Shown: positions 10,141 through 21,125 of the stretch, piece after piece
Numbering within the stretch: position 1 is the first letter of the stretch
Layout: every line of letters begins with the position of its first letter
Assembly: GCF_000276665.1 (NCBI RefSeq)
Contig: NW_004955423.1
Location: forward strand, 10,456,850 to 10,520,849
Direction of reading: 5' to 3'
Source: Chinchilla lanigera
Lineage: Eukaryota; Chordata; Mammalia; Rodentia; Chinchillidae
Length of the DNA stretch: 64,000 nt
The notes under the pieces: generated by a model
Database searches by the model: none
What the model was told of the DNA's origin: nothing
Seen by the model: the letters and a program-made list of their open reading frames with translations, nothing else
Translations under genes and position numbers: made by a program

Positions 10141-12160
10141 AGTTGTATAGAATTAGTATATATACACACACATACGGATCATCACACACACATATATTTG
10201 CTTGTACGTGTTTCTGGAGAGTTCAAACGACACCGAATAGTGGCAGTTGAAATCTCAATTTGGAGAGCTGCATCCACTCTCTGTAAAGCCCATTTTCCTC
10301 TTTGAAATAGAAAATGTGTTTGTGAGAGGCTAATATTTGCTTAGTACTTTGTAGTGGCTAATTAAACATTTGTTGAGTTAAATTGGGCAATATTTCTGTT
10401 ACTCATCCTCAAGGTATAACTCATAACATTGCAGCTATTAACTAATTGTATTTGTTGAAAGCACTATACTTTTCACAAAACTTTTCTAATAGATAATAGA
10501 TAATCTTATTTAATCACTAAATATCTTCCAGATTACGCAAAACATTTGTAAGTTTTACATATGTGCATGTTTCAACTATACACTACAACTAATTTATGGG
10601 AACCCTCACTGCAGTCGTAGTCCTTGTGTAAACTCTATGTTTTCTAATTTTCTCATTTGGTTTCCAATTGTCTTCTACAATATTTTTTCTCCTTCTGGCC
10701 AGTTCTTCCTTGGATGCTTAGCATTAATAACCTACCACACTCTCTTACTATATTTATGATCGGTTACTTTTCTTTCTACTCACTTTTTATTAATAAAATG
10801 CTAACTTTGGAAAAGATACTTAAGTGTGTTCTTTGCATTCTTCAAATTTGCTGTGAAATCTATTTAGAAAGTTCAGTTCGCCCCCTCATCCTCACTCACT
10901 TACTTTTCAACAGAAAAATAACTCCTTCCCCACGCCTAGAATTACTGGCGCAGGCCAGCAGTTTGTCATAAAATATTCTACATGACATTCATGCTTTGTC
11001 CTAGCTCTTCTATTTCCTGTAGACTCTTAAAGATCTTTTTTTAATATCCTTATTCTCAAATCCATCAATTTCCGTGTTAGGAGAGAAGCCTTAGCAATTA
11101 TTCTATGTAATACTTTTCAGACTTCTTTTTAAGGACCTCATCCTGTATTCTTCATTTAATATATTCTTTTGAAGAGTTAGCCTTTTCTTTCTTTCTTTTT
11201 TCTTTCTTCTCCTCCCCCCACCCCAACCCTCCTGCAGGCTTTTTAACAGAAATGGTGAAGACCTGCTTCCTGGTTATGGAAGGAGTTCTTTAATTTATCT
11301 CTTTGTGAGTTCCAGGTGCATTTCTTCAGTAAGAATTCTCTTGTCCATGTTTTCTGATGACCTCTGGCTTTGCACTTTGGAAAGGTTTTCCTTCCGTTAT
11401 CCTCTTTGGTTACATCTGGGGTAATCACTGAGGCGCATCTTTCCTAAAGATCATGCTCATGCTGGAAACCATTTCCTGTGAATATGGGGTTCACCATCCC
11501 ATAACATACTGTTATGAACAGTATGTTATCCCCCAGAATGTGGTAAGCTTTCATCAGAACTGCTTTTTGGTCATTTCCAAATGTCTATAAACAGAGCCAA
11601 AAAGTGGAAAAATGAAATTTTTAAGCTTGAGGACTCTGGTCCTTTATTTATAGATATCTGTGCTCTGCCCATCCAAATAATTTTCAGCTTGCTCACTGCT
11701 GTGCTGAGGACATCTGAAATAATGCACTCTCTTTGCCAACAGGTTAACTACTTTTGCATGGAATAGCACCGGTCATATTTTTTGCTAAGACTAGAATTCT
11801 GAGACACTTCCCTTAAATGTTTCAGTTTGAGGAATAAGCATTTGGCCTTTTCAACCCTGAAAGTTTTCAAATTATGGGGCTCTCATTCAACTGAGATTGC
11901 AGGTTGTAAGAAAGAATGCCTCTCTTAGAAACGATGTATATCTTTCCCTTTCAGGTCTCAGACTGCCCTGCTGGTTTCTTCTTGAATTCATCACTTTTCT
12001 CAGGATCTTGTTGACAGCTCAGAACAATATCCTGTATATATTTTCCCAGTTGTCCTAATGCCATATAGAAACTTTGTCAGCATATGGTTCACCTTCCAAT
12101 GTATATCAGGTGATGATTTGTCTAAATATTTCATATGTGTACAAAAAGAGACTCATGAAG
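10141..12160. other. Mostly unassigned sequence
   Basis: A TATA/CA-rich microsatellite lies at about 10155-10195. The segment at about 10440-10560 resembles antisense MIR (TCTTATTTAATCACTAA near the 3' third), but weakly. No host exon recognised. The short frame at 10657-10971 has no recognisable domain. Confidence 0.4.
11501..11529. repeat. Perfect 13-bp inverted repeat with 3-nt loop
   Basis: Left arm ATAACATACTGTT (11501-11513), loop ATG, right arm AACAGTATGTTAT (11517-11529). The arms are perfectly complementary. No mobile-element ends or protein gene adjoin it, so its origin is unknown. Confidence 0.9.
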
Positions 12161-12248
12161 GGCTGGGGGTTTAGCTCAGTTGCACAGCATCTGCTTGGCA
12201 AGTGGGAGGTCCTGAGTTCAATTCCCAGTTCCAAAAAAAAAAAAAAAA
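12161..12248 (+). mobile_element. ID-like tRNA-derived SINE
   Basis: GGGCTGGGGGTTTAGCTCAG head, B-box-like GAGTTCAATTCC and an A-run tail. Target-site duplication AGACTCATGAAG (12149-12160) versus AGATTCATGAGA (12249-12260), two mismatches. Confidence 0.95.
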
Positions 12249-12260
12249 AGATTCATGAGA

Positions 12261-14380
12261 TTTTCACCTTTCATTGGCTGAATCATTGCGCACCTGATTA
12301 GCTCTTCCAATCCAATCCCACCTTTAGTTTTTCTACTTGAAGCACATACTTCTAAGAACTAAATCAGTGGGATTAAATTTTGATCACATATAATCAGGAA
12401 AATTTAAAAAAAACATTGGAAATGAAAAATCAAAACAGAAATCTATTCCTCTTTCATTTAAAAAAAAAGTTTGAGAATAGGTTGCCCAAGGCTGCTCTGG
12501 TGGCACCTGAAGATCCAGTTAGTTGCTTTCCTACTACTCTGTATTTGTAATGGGGCTTTCTTCTTTAAGTTTACCTATAGTCTAAAATTGCTGTAGTTCC
12601 AGGATAATTTATATGGTAGTAGGAAGACATAGGATGGATGAAATAGTATCCTTCTCTCTTCATTTACTTGGTTCCCATTAAGCAAACTTTCCGGAAAATT
12701 ATCACAAAATAGTGAGCTTACATCTCACTAGCCAAGACTTGGACATATAATCTCATTCTTCTACAACTGATTATGGAAAGTATAGCACTTTATTTGTTAA
12801 CTGACTACAGCTGGGATATGGTCAATAAAGAAGGAAGAGATCATGGGTATTAGATTGTGCAATTAACAGTTTCTAACAGAGAAGTAAATTTATTCTTTGC
12901 CTTGAGACTTTTATTTTCATTTTTTTCAACACATTGAGTTAAGCTTTGACATCATGAAAAGACAGAAAATATTTCCTCTCCATTATCATCCCATATTATA
13001 ATTTAAATCATCCCTATTATAACAGCAGTTTACTCACCCTCCACATACATATGCCATGTTTCCAACCTTTGTGAAAATTAATTTCAGTCATTACTCTAGT
13101 CTTATTAAAAAGGAAGAATCTTTGCCTGTATATAGCACAATATTTCTTTTACACAGATCTTGTCAACCTGACTGGTTCATTTCCTTTTCTGTTAAATACA
13201 TTGCAGATTGCTACTCTGTTTATCTAAATAGATTTTTAAAAATTGGATATAACCTTACAGACTAGCTGATTTAATATTATCATTGTTCAGACAAAAATGT
13301 TGAGGTTGGGAGAAAATATATATTTAGTTACTCGTGTCATGTATTAAGGAATTAATAAACCATCTTTAAGCTTATATGTTTGGATTTATTTTCAATTGAC
13401 TGTGTCCACATCTTATTTCCATCTCTCACCACCAAAAACCAAAGCAGAGTTCTTGTCCACCTTTTTTAGTGATGCAGTCAGTCTCCTTCCAACATTTTTA
13501 TTATATGCAGAAGATAAGTCATGACCCAAATAATATTTCCTTTTCAAATCTCTCTTATGGATGGGAATGGAGTACAGTATATTCATAAATCTGATATTTC
13601 CTCTCACTGAGGAAATCACACATTTGGTCGTACATCTTCCTCCTCTAACCTCATATATCTTTGATCATTTACATTTATGTGATTAGCAATCCTTCACCTT
13701 TTTCTTTTCCTGCTGGCCAGTGCAGAAAGCCCTAAAGCAAGTTCCCATTTATTCAAAAATAATTTCATCTCTTGTTCCTTCTTCAAAAATGAATCTGTTT
13801 CTTTCCCCCGTCCACGGCTTTCATTGATTAAGTCAATGGAACTTACAGACTGCCTTTCACAGTCAGGGTACGAAGAAAAGTATCTGTGATTTACGGAAGG
13901 AGCATGCAACACAAATGACATGAAAATATATTATTTTGTAGGATCCCAGGAACTCCTTTTCAGTTCTCAGGTTGCTTTCCTTACTACGATTTTCCTACTG
14001 CTTCTCTTTATCGCCAGAATACAGCAAGTAGTAAACAAACATAAAATGTGGTTTTTTTTTTTTTTTTTTTTTTTTTTTGCATTTGATGAACTATTCTCTT
14101 TTCTTTGTTGCGTTATTCTCTTTTCTTCAGTGTCTCGTTTGCAGCGGATAAATAAGTCGTGGAACTTGCTTCCTTGGGAGATGCGAACTTTGGGTTTAGA
14201 GTCTACTGGGGAATTCCAGATTCAGCACTTCCACGCTTGTGCGCCAGGCTTTTGGTACTACGCTACTGAAATTTTGTTCTTTTTTTCCACATTAAGTTCT
14301 ACATGACTTTTCACTTTCACTTTCTAACCTGTATTTGGAGGGTACACTTGACTTCTATGCTTTCTTCCTTATTTTTCCTT
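12261..14380. other. Unassigned sequence with a T27 homopolymer
   Basis: No recognised gene or repeat family. A pure T run covers about 14052-14078 with no attached SINE or LINE body on either side. Overlapping short frames at 13413-13921 (minus) show no domain. Confidence 0.45.
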
Positions 14381-14394
14381 TCCAAGGCTCTCGC

Positions 14395-14494
14395 TGTTTT
14401 TTGTTTTTTTTTTTTTTTTTTGTACCAGGAATGGAACTCAGGACCTTGCGCTTGCCAGGCAGGGGCTTGTGCAGCTGAGCTATATTCCCCGCCC
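14395..14494 (-). mobile_element. ID-like tRNA-derived SINE
   Basis: Antisense copy: T tail, TACCAGGAATGGAACTCAGG (B-box complement region), CTTGCCAGGCAGG and the head complement. Flanking TCCAAGGC at 14381-14388 and 14495-14502 is a likely short target-site duplication. Confidence 0.95.
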
Positions 14495-14627
14495 TCCAAG
14501 GCCTTTTGCACTTCTCCCTTCTCCTAAATACTGCCATTGTATTTTTCCCCAATGACACTATTGCTTTCTAAAATGAAGATGATCATGAATATAGAATTTA
14601 GTAAGATGATCAGCATTTAATAAGTGG

Positions 14628-14760
14628 AGACTTCCTATCTCTGTTAAATGAGCTTCACCATACCTCTTCATGGTGGGTATGGCTGGCATGAAATGAGTTA
14701 ACCTAATTGTAAGATACTGACATGGCTGGTTAAATACTATTCAGCAAATTATTATTATAG
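14628..14760 (+). mobile_element. MIR SINE remnant
   Basis: The order of blocks matches the MIR 3' half: 'tatctctgttaaatgagc', 'atacctcttcatggtggg', GAAATGAGTTAA, a 'taagatactgacatggctgg' block (usually agcacagtgcctggcac) and the ATTATTATTA end. Confidence 0.7.
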
Positions 14761-14999
14761 CAAGGCAAAATAAATGGATTGAAATTCTCCCTCATTGACT
14801 GAGACTAAATAAATAACATGACTTTATTCTTGCAAATTACACTTCACAGAACTCCCTTTAGTTTCCATTGTTAAAATGTGACAAATACAGAAGAAAAGAG
14901 TTTCCAATAAGACACACTGAACTGAAAGCATTGCACTATCAGAAGCAATGGGTAAGTTCCATGAAGCCTTTGTAGCTCAATTTTTTGGGGGTAAGAAAT

Positions 15000-15110
15000 G
15001 GGGAATGTCATAACTACTTAACTGGGATGATGTGAAAATTAAGTTGAAATAACCAAAACCCTACTTGCTTGGTACATACTAAAGTGCTACAAAAGGTAAT
15101 TTGCTTCCAC
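15000..15110 (+). mobile_element. Possible MIR 3' remnant
   Basis: The blocks 'gggatgatgtgaaaattaag' and 'cttggtacatactaaagtgc' follow the MIR pattern of 'gaggattaaatga' then 'ctggcacatagtaagcgc'. The match is short and diverged. Confidence 0.35.
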
Positions 15111-16105
15111 TTTTTCTATGTTACTTATTGAATCCTGGATCACTGCATTCTGGATCATATTTCCATAGTATCCATTTATACATATATCAGTTTATATATG
15201 CATGTATTCATATACTTTTTCTTTATGTGTAATCAGGCATTCTTATTTTTTTTATTATATTGCTGAGAGTCTACATGTGTAATAATATTGTTTGCCAACT
15301 TTCACAAGAAGCCCTCAAAAAGATGATAAATGAGGAATTTGGATAAGGAAAATAGAGTTTTAAGCACAGAATGTGCCTATGGCGGGACCTACCTGTTTTC
15401 TTGAAAGTCTGTGGTATATAGTACGTCACTTCCTGGTGATAAAGAATTGATATGATTTTATTTTGTATAAGCTTTGAGGGGAAAAAACCATATTTCTTCA
15501 GCATTTTCTCATCTTATCTATATGAAATGGCAACTGATTTAGGTAAAAGCTCTTCAGGAACTGGTCCTGTAAACTTAGCTCTAATAAACTAAATGTCAAT
15601 GTGATAAAAAAAAAAGTCTTTACTACAGAGAGAAAAATTTACTTCATGCCAATTCTGAAAAACGTGCTTTGCTGCGGCTCTGGGAGGTTTTTCGGTATCC
15701 TCTTGGGGTCCATTCATTCACTTTCTGTATAGCACAAATTCCCAGGGAGAGTTTTGTGAAGTAACTACAGTATTTTTCTCAGTGGATGCTGGCAATGAAG
15801 CATGAGAAAGGCTTGTGATCATTTTGCTTCATGATGAGCCCTTTGCTTTAGAAGATCCAGCCTGCGCAGATCTGAAGAAGAAGGGCTCCTGCTCATCGTG
15901 TTCACAGGAGACAAGGATCCATGATCTAAGTTTGACAATGGGAGAATGATGGGCTTGTTGCAGCAAAGTGACATTTCACAGAGAACACTCTAACGTCTTT
16001 CACTCAAAGGTCAAAACCGCACTCCGCAGGCACAGAGTTGGTAAGATGGATCTGAATAGTAGCAAACACTGGGAAAAACACCCTTTTATTTGTGTTCGTA
16101 CTCGG
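15111..16105. other. Unassigned sequence
   Basis: No recognised repeat or gene. GC content rises from about 15.65 kb onward towards the GC-rich block at 16.4-16.9 kb. Confidence 0.4.
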
Positions 16106-16350
16106 GCTCCTTCCCAGGCCACCAACTCCTCTCTGACTGTGACTTGCCCTCTTGCCCCTCACTTTTCTCTCACCGTCTCCACACACATCACTCTCACCTT
16201 CTCTCAGTCTGTGGAACACTTCCTGTGCTGATTTGACCCCGGGCCTTCATGTGTTATTTCCTCTTTCGAGAACTTTCTTTGACCTCCTTTTATTGTTGCA
16301 TGGGTAACTCTTATCTGCCCTTAGTCACAGCCCAGATTCAGTGCCTGGGG
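16106..16350 (+). mobile_element. L2 LINE fragment
   Basis: The blocks resembling 'ccacacacatcactctcacc', 'gggccttcatgtgttatttcc', 'gagaactttctttgacctcc' and 'gcatgggtaactcttatctg' follow the order of the L2 3' region (gggcctttgcacttgctgttcc, ggaacgctcttcc, gctaactcctactcatcc). The copy is diverged and stops where the GC-rich block begins. Confidence 0.55.
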
Positions 16351-16641
16351 AAACTACCAGCTCTCCAAGCCCTCCGTATGCTGTGTACTTAGGTCGTACC
16401 CACAGCGTCAGCTACTTAATAATCAGGGTCTGCCTGAGCATTTCCAGAACCCAGTGCAGAGTGAACAGTGCTCGGCCCTGGCTGCGGTAAGGGAGACCCG
16501 TCTCCTTTGCCCTTGGGAGAATGTGAGGCATCCACCAAGGTTTTTGTCAAAACTGCTACGGCGCTTCCAGCCTCACACGCGGCTGCACAGGAAGACACCA
16601 TCCAGTAAGCATCCACCTGGCTTTTCTCTTGTCCACGCAAG

Positions 16642-16655
16642 GCGCCCCCTGGAGG
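16642..16655 (-). promoter_or_regulatory. CTCF-like motif (minus orientation)
   Basis: GCGCCCCCTGGAGG on the plus strand fits the reverse complement of the CTCF core (CCASYAGRKGGCRS) at 13 of 14 positions; only one base differs. The context is GC-rich and has CpG inside the motif. Motif presence is seen; occupancy is inference. Confidence 0.45.
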
Positions 16656-16872
16656 CCACGGAGGAACATAGACCTCTGTCCTCTGAGACCTGGCTGCAGT
16701 TCTCTGGAGGAGGGTAGACACTGGGACAGGTGCCCCAGGGTACTGAAATCAGGCAGGTGAGAACGTGGCCACAAAGGTGGGGGAGGCAGTGGGATCGGGT
16801 TTGCAGGTGAGCCAAGACTCCAAGCCCTTGACACAAGCTCCTGTGTCCGTTTGGTTTTACTTGATAAACACA

Positions 16873-16895
16873 CCCACCCACCCAGCCACCCCCCC
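16873..16895 (-). other. Potential G-quadruplex
   Basis: On the minus strand the runs are G7, then a five-base loop, then three GGG runs separated by single T loops. This fits the G3+N1-7 rule. The plus strand shows the matching CCCA repeats followed by C7. Confidence 0.7.
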
Positions 16896-16989
16896 GACAC
16901 ATACATTTAAAGGAAAAAAAAGTTAAACATTTTAAAACAAGAAACCTAGGACTCCAGAAGCTGAGAATACAGTCCTGTGTGACATAAAC

Positions 16990-17140
16990 GACAAGTGTTT
17001 GTGAAGCTGGCCTTGTTTATAACTGATCCCTCTTTGTTTAAATTGTACTGTTATATTGTTTCCCCCACTATAAGCTGCATAAGGATAGAGATCTTTCTGT
17101 GGTAAATATTTAGTAAATATCTGTTGAAGGCATAAATAAG
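16990..17140 (+). mobile_element. L2 LINE 3' tail
   Basis: The segment with 'gtttcccccactataagctg', 'aaggatagagatctttctg' and 'agtaaatatctgttgaagg' matches the L2 tail order (cccccactagactgtgagctcc, gagggcaggga, caataaatgtttgttgaatg). It is probably the distal part of the L2 seen at 16.1-16.35 kb. Confidence 0.65.
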
Positions 17141-17480
17141 TAGACCAGTGCTCTCCTTCCAGTATTTGGTGCATGCCCTTTCTCTTCCTGGAAGGCCCAG
17201 GCAGCACGCGATGTGGGCTGCTGCTCCTCTGTGTTATATCACTGGTGTTTACCTCTGCTCCCCCATTATGGCCTTGTGCCAGAATTCATTGTCTTTCTTC
17301 AGCTCTGCCTGGAAACCTTTATATAGGTTTATTAGCTTCCAGGTTCACATTCTAAATTACACACAGTATTACACAACTTTCATTCTTGTAAATCTTTTTT
17401 GCTGGCTATGATTGTCTAAGGGTTAAAACCCTGACTTCTTCTGATGTCACAAGCCTTCCTTAATTTGATCCTAATATCTG
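17141..17480. other. Unassigned sequence
   Basis: No recognised repeat or gene between the L2 tail and the MaLR LTR. Two short overlapping frames at 17148-17411 look like chance. Confidence 0.4.
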
Positions 17481-17876
17481 TTGCTGTCATAGTTTGTGTC
17501 TAGATGTAGCCTCCAAAGCCTCATGCAGTCATGGGGTGGACTTCTAGAGTTTGTGATTGATACATAGTCCAATGCTGGGATTATGGTTGTGAGTGCTACA
17601 CTCATCCTAGGGCGGGTAGTTTGCATACAGTATAAGGGAGGGAAAAAGCCTTGCTCTTTTTGCGGTTCACCACTCTTGCTCTTCCTGCTTTTGCTTTTTT
17701 CTCCTGCCATGAGCTGTTACCCTCTGCCATGTGCTGTTACCCTCTGCCATGTGTCACTCTGCCTTAGAGCTGAAACCTCCACAAACTGTGAGCTAAATAA
17801 ACCCTTCCACCCTTAATTTTTGGCATTGAATATTTTGTCTCAGCAACAAGAAAGAAGTAACTAAGACAGATATTCA
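17481..17876 (+). mobile_element. ERVL-MaLR LTR (rodent MT/ORR1-like)
   Basis: Starts TGCTGTCATAGTTTGTGTC and ends AGTAACTAAGACAGA. Before the end come GTGAGCTAAATAAACCCTTC (poly(A)-signal region) and ATATTTTGTCTCAGCAAC. These are the standard MaLR LTR landmarks. It is a solo LTR, with no coding region attached. A 20-base tandem repeat lies inside it. Confidence 0.85.
17705..17762. repeat. 20-bp tandem repeat inside the LTR
   Basis: TGCCATGAGCTGTTACCCTC (17705-17724) and TGCCATGTGCTGTTACCCTC (17725-17744) differ at one base, followed by a partial third copy. Confidence 0.85.
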
Positions 17877-17999
17877 CCTGGCTGGAATTACTCAAGTGGA
17901 TGTTGAATGACTTACATCTGCCACTGACTGTGGAAAGAAAACAGAATATTTATGAGGAAAAGATTTGGTGTAGTGGATTATGATTGGACATATTTACTC

Positions 18000-18170
18000 T
18001 GGGCACTTTATTTTCTTGATCTATGATGCAGGCTCTTGTTCTATTTGTCACCTGAAAAATGCACATAATAAAATCTGTTTCAGAAGGTTTCTGTAAAAGT
18101 TAAATAGGATCAAGTAGCTGAAATTATTTTGTGAAAAATGAAAGTACTACCTCAACTATCAAGTGTTGAC
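18000..18170 (+). mobile_element. MIR SINE remnant
   Basis: The order 'tggGCACTTTATTTTCTTGATC', 'cctgaaaaatgcacataata' and 'aaggtttctgtaaaagttaa' follows the MIR central and 3' consensus (cctctctgtgcctcagtttcctcatctgtaaaatgg, ggttgttgtgaggattaaa). Diverged. Confidence 0.5.
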
Positions 18171-18675
18171 CTGCATTGTCATTGTGCATACTGATTACAA
18201 CAAAAACAGAATATTTATTTCCTTTTTATAAGAAAAGTTTCAGATCACAAGTGGTATGCCCACAGTGAGAGAGTTGGTCAGTCCTGGTGGGACTGAGTCA
18301 TGATTTTACTTACAGAGCCGAGAATGATTTCCCCCGTAGCATGCTGCCTCTACGGTGTAGTGATCTGTGAACATTTACATTCCCAGAGGGCTTTGGATTG
18401 GAATAAATTCACTCAGGGTGTAAGAGACTCTTATTAGACATACTACTCTAAGTGAAATGCTTACCTAGTTTTGCACTTAGGATACTAGAATGAATATAAC
18501 CATGGTGACTAGATCTATCCTTTTTCTAACACATAATATGCTTCTTTAAGGCAACTTGACAAAGATATTTTTTCAGGAAAAAGATTAAACAAGGTGAACT
18601 CACTGTCTACTATAGAATATCACACATATAAATGAAACTATACATGGTATGCAGAACAGTTACTACCACTTTTGG
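18171..18675. other. Unassigned sequence
   Basis: No recognised repeat or gene. The composition is like that of the surrounding intergenic DNA. Confidence 0.4.
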
Positions 18676-19010
18676 TGGTCAGCTTTCTGTTGCTGTAACA
18701 AACACGAGATAATTTAACTTACAAGGAGGAAAGACTTATTTTGGCTCACGGTTTCAGAGGTTTTGTCCATGGTAACTAAGCTCAGTTACTTTGAGTCTGA
18801 CATGTAGGCTAAGAAGGCTTCTCACCTAATAGCAGAGACAGAGTGAGACAGGAAGAGGCCAGGTCCCCAAGCCCCACTAAATACCACACCTCAGGGACCA
18901 TCTTCTTTCCATTACCCAACACCCCAAAGGTTATCATCTCCCTGTGCCACAGACTGGGACCAAGCCTTCACCACTGGTGTTTGAGGAGCACTCCAGCTCC
19001 GAGCGATAGC
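18676..19010 (-). mobile_element. Antisense ERVL-MaLR LTR (MST/MLT1-like)
   Basis: Antisense landmarks in order: 'gtcagctttctgttgctgta', ATTTTGGCTCACGGTTTC, 'ttttgtccatggtaactaag', and near the end 'ggaccaagccttcaccactg' and GAGGAGCACTCCAGCTCC. These match the MST/MLT1 LTR read on the minus strand. Confidence 0.75.
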
Positions 19011-20651
19011 AATTACCTTCCCTGGCACTACGGTGCTCTTGATCCCTTCACTTAGTGCCCCTGTGTGCATGTTCCCTTACTTAAATGTTCTCATTCCTAA
19101 TCCTATGGAGGCACATTGTGAACTCACTGTTGCTTTGTGAAAGCGGACCTGCTTCCGATAGGATGTTCTCAGGAATGATGCATTGTTCAGTGACATGAGT
19201 GCACATGCTTTCTGCCTGCACTATTAACAACTTAGAAACTATTTTGATGCCTACACCTGATTGCCGTTACATAAATGTTTCTAAGAAGGAAATTTAGGAG
19301 ATGTGATTCTCTTTTTATTCCTCTATGAAATCCTAATGTTCTTCATGAAAAATTTCTGGGACTTCAATAGCAGGTGTTTTTACAGTTTTCCTTGCATGTA
19401 AGGGCATAAAATGAATACCTTCTAAGCTGAATGCTACTTTGTGTACCCTTTGCTATCACTCAAATGTTCCTTCTTCTGTCTATTCCCATTTCTTACTGTC
19501 AAAAGCTCCCCTTCACCCATTTACAGAATTTGGAATTAAAAGCTCTTTTTCTGCAACAAGATGTTTTCTCAACAGGAGCTTGTTACTTAACTGTTTGAAG
19601 ACCGCCATACATGTACTATGCTTTTATACATTTAATCTTATAAATATGCACAAGGAAAATTGAGAAATTGGTTGTATACAACCAACACTTGAAAAAACTT
19701 CCCTTTGATTTTCTTTTATAAAAGCTCACTACTCACCAGCTAAGTAGCCTGTGAAGATTTTTGTGTTCTTTTTATCTGTCAAAATGTGTAATTTTAAGGC
19801 ACTTATGAGTTTTTTAATCACATGGGGTTTTAATGCCAACTCTCTTGGCTGGTGTGTAGTAGTATAAGAAGTAGGTCAGTAATGAAGCTTTAGCTCCACC
19901 TGTGATTCAACTTGCCAATGCATTGGGAAAATATTCCTCTCCAGAAAGTCACAGCAGGGTTCCATGATGCTTTTATATCTATTACTTGTACATTTACTTA
20001 TTTGATATACTTATAATGGAATTTGTAATTTTCATTGGTAGAGTATGTATCCTACCTGTGAAACTAGCTGCTGCCTTTGCTTTTAGAATGAGGAAGAGAA
20101 ACAAAATCCTTTAATTTCAATGAGCTTATTAAGAAAGAAATAAATGGCACCAGTCACAGGACCATCTCTGGATTTCTTTTGTAAATGTCTCAACCTATAG
20201 GGAAAGACCTACTTTCTCCTCTAGGGGGCAGTGATACATGTTTGCCACAGTGTCCACTTTCATGCATAGGGGCCATTATAAGCACTACCCACTTACATTC
20301 CATTACAATTGACTGACTTTTATACATCAAAAAGTAAAAAGAGAATGTTTAAGATTTTATGAATCCCAGGAAATGATTAGAGCTCACAAAAGCTTTGAGT
20401 TCTGAAGCTTGGCTTCTATCTTGTCCTTACATAAGGATCTTTGATCTTCCCTTTACCCAGCTTTTTAGATGACTTTAATGTTGTCTTATGATTGTTTTAT
20501 TATTTTAGGAGAATTTGTCCTGTTTTTTTAAAATAGAGGTTATTTTGAAAGGAAAGTTTCCATTCCATTACAGGTCAAAGGATTTCTCAAAATAAATGGA
20601 ATTAGTGTTTACTTTTCCATGTGTTGTAGCTGATAGAAATCAAAAGAGTTT
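19011..20651. other. Unassigned sequence
   Basis: No recognised repeat family or gene. It contains one CTCF-like motif at 20218-20231 and a T-rich stretch. Short frames (19439-19663) have no domain. Confidence 0.4.
20218..20231 (+). promoter_or_regulatory. CTCF-like motif (plus orientation)
   Basis: CCTCTAGGGGGCAG matches the CTCF core CCASYAGRKGGCRS at 13 of 14 positions. It lies in non-repeat sequence. Binding cannot be judged from sequence alone. Confidence 0.45.
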
Positions 20652-20775
20652 AGCCAGGATCAGGCTGACACCTATAATCCTAGCTAGCTACTCAGGAAGA
20701 GAAGGCAGAAGTTTTTGAGTATGAGGCCAGTCTGGGCAATTCAATTTATCTCAAAAAACAAAACAAACAAACTAA
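20652..20775 (+). mobile_element. Older B1-like SINE
   Basis: The segment carries 'cacctataatcctagctagc', 'ctactcaggaagagaagg' and 'gaggccagtctgggcaattc', the 7SL-derived B1/Alu signature with an A-box/B-box layout, and an A-rich tail with AAACA units. It is more diverged than the other B1 copies. Confidence 0.7.
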
Positions 20776-21019
20776 AAAATGTTGGAACAGCTAGGCTGTA
20801 CCCCAGGGTATTCCACAAAAGAATTATGTGAATTTGGACAAACGCATTTATGTGATATGCTTTATTTTTTCCTCTTTCTACATTAAGCTACTTTGTCATC
20901 TCTTTAGGATTAATGGAGTGAGTTAACACAGATGTGACTTGAAAACTATTTCACCAATGAGAGGCATTATTAATATAAAATGCAAGTTTTAGGGTTAACC
21001 TTGTAATAAGTATACTTTT

Positions 21020-21111
21020 TTTTTTGGTTTTTCTCCGGTACCGGGAACTGAACTCACGACCTTGAGCTTGCCAGGCAGGCGCTTTTGCCGCTGAGCTAAA
21101 TCCCCAGCCCC
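21020..21111 (-). mobile_element. ID-like tRNA-derived SINE
   Basis: Antisense copy with TACCGGGAACTGAACTCACG, CTTGCCAGGCAGGCGC and the head complement CAGCCCC. Perfect 14-base target-site duplication ATAAGTATACTTTT at 21006-21019 and 21112-21125. Confidence 0.97.
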
Positions 21112-21125
21112 ATAAGTATACTTTT

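Larger units (their letters stand above)
16351..16980. other. GC-rich, repeat-free block
   Basis: Distinctly GC-richer than its surroundings and without a recognised repeat. It contains a CTCF-like motif and a C-run array. Overlapping frames on both strands (16416-16906) are open, but high GC content explains this and they show no shared protein signature. L2 pieces lie on both sides. Confidence 0.5.

Noticed and set aside
16416..16906. Several overlapping open frames in both strands
   Set aside because: Caused by high GC content; no protein family signal.
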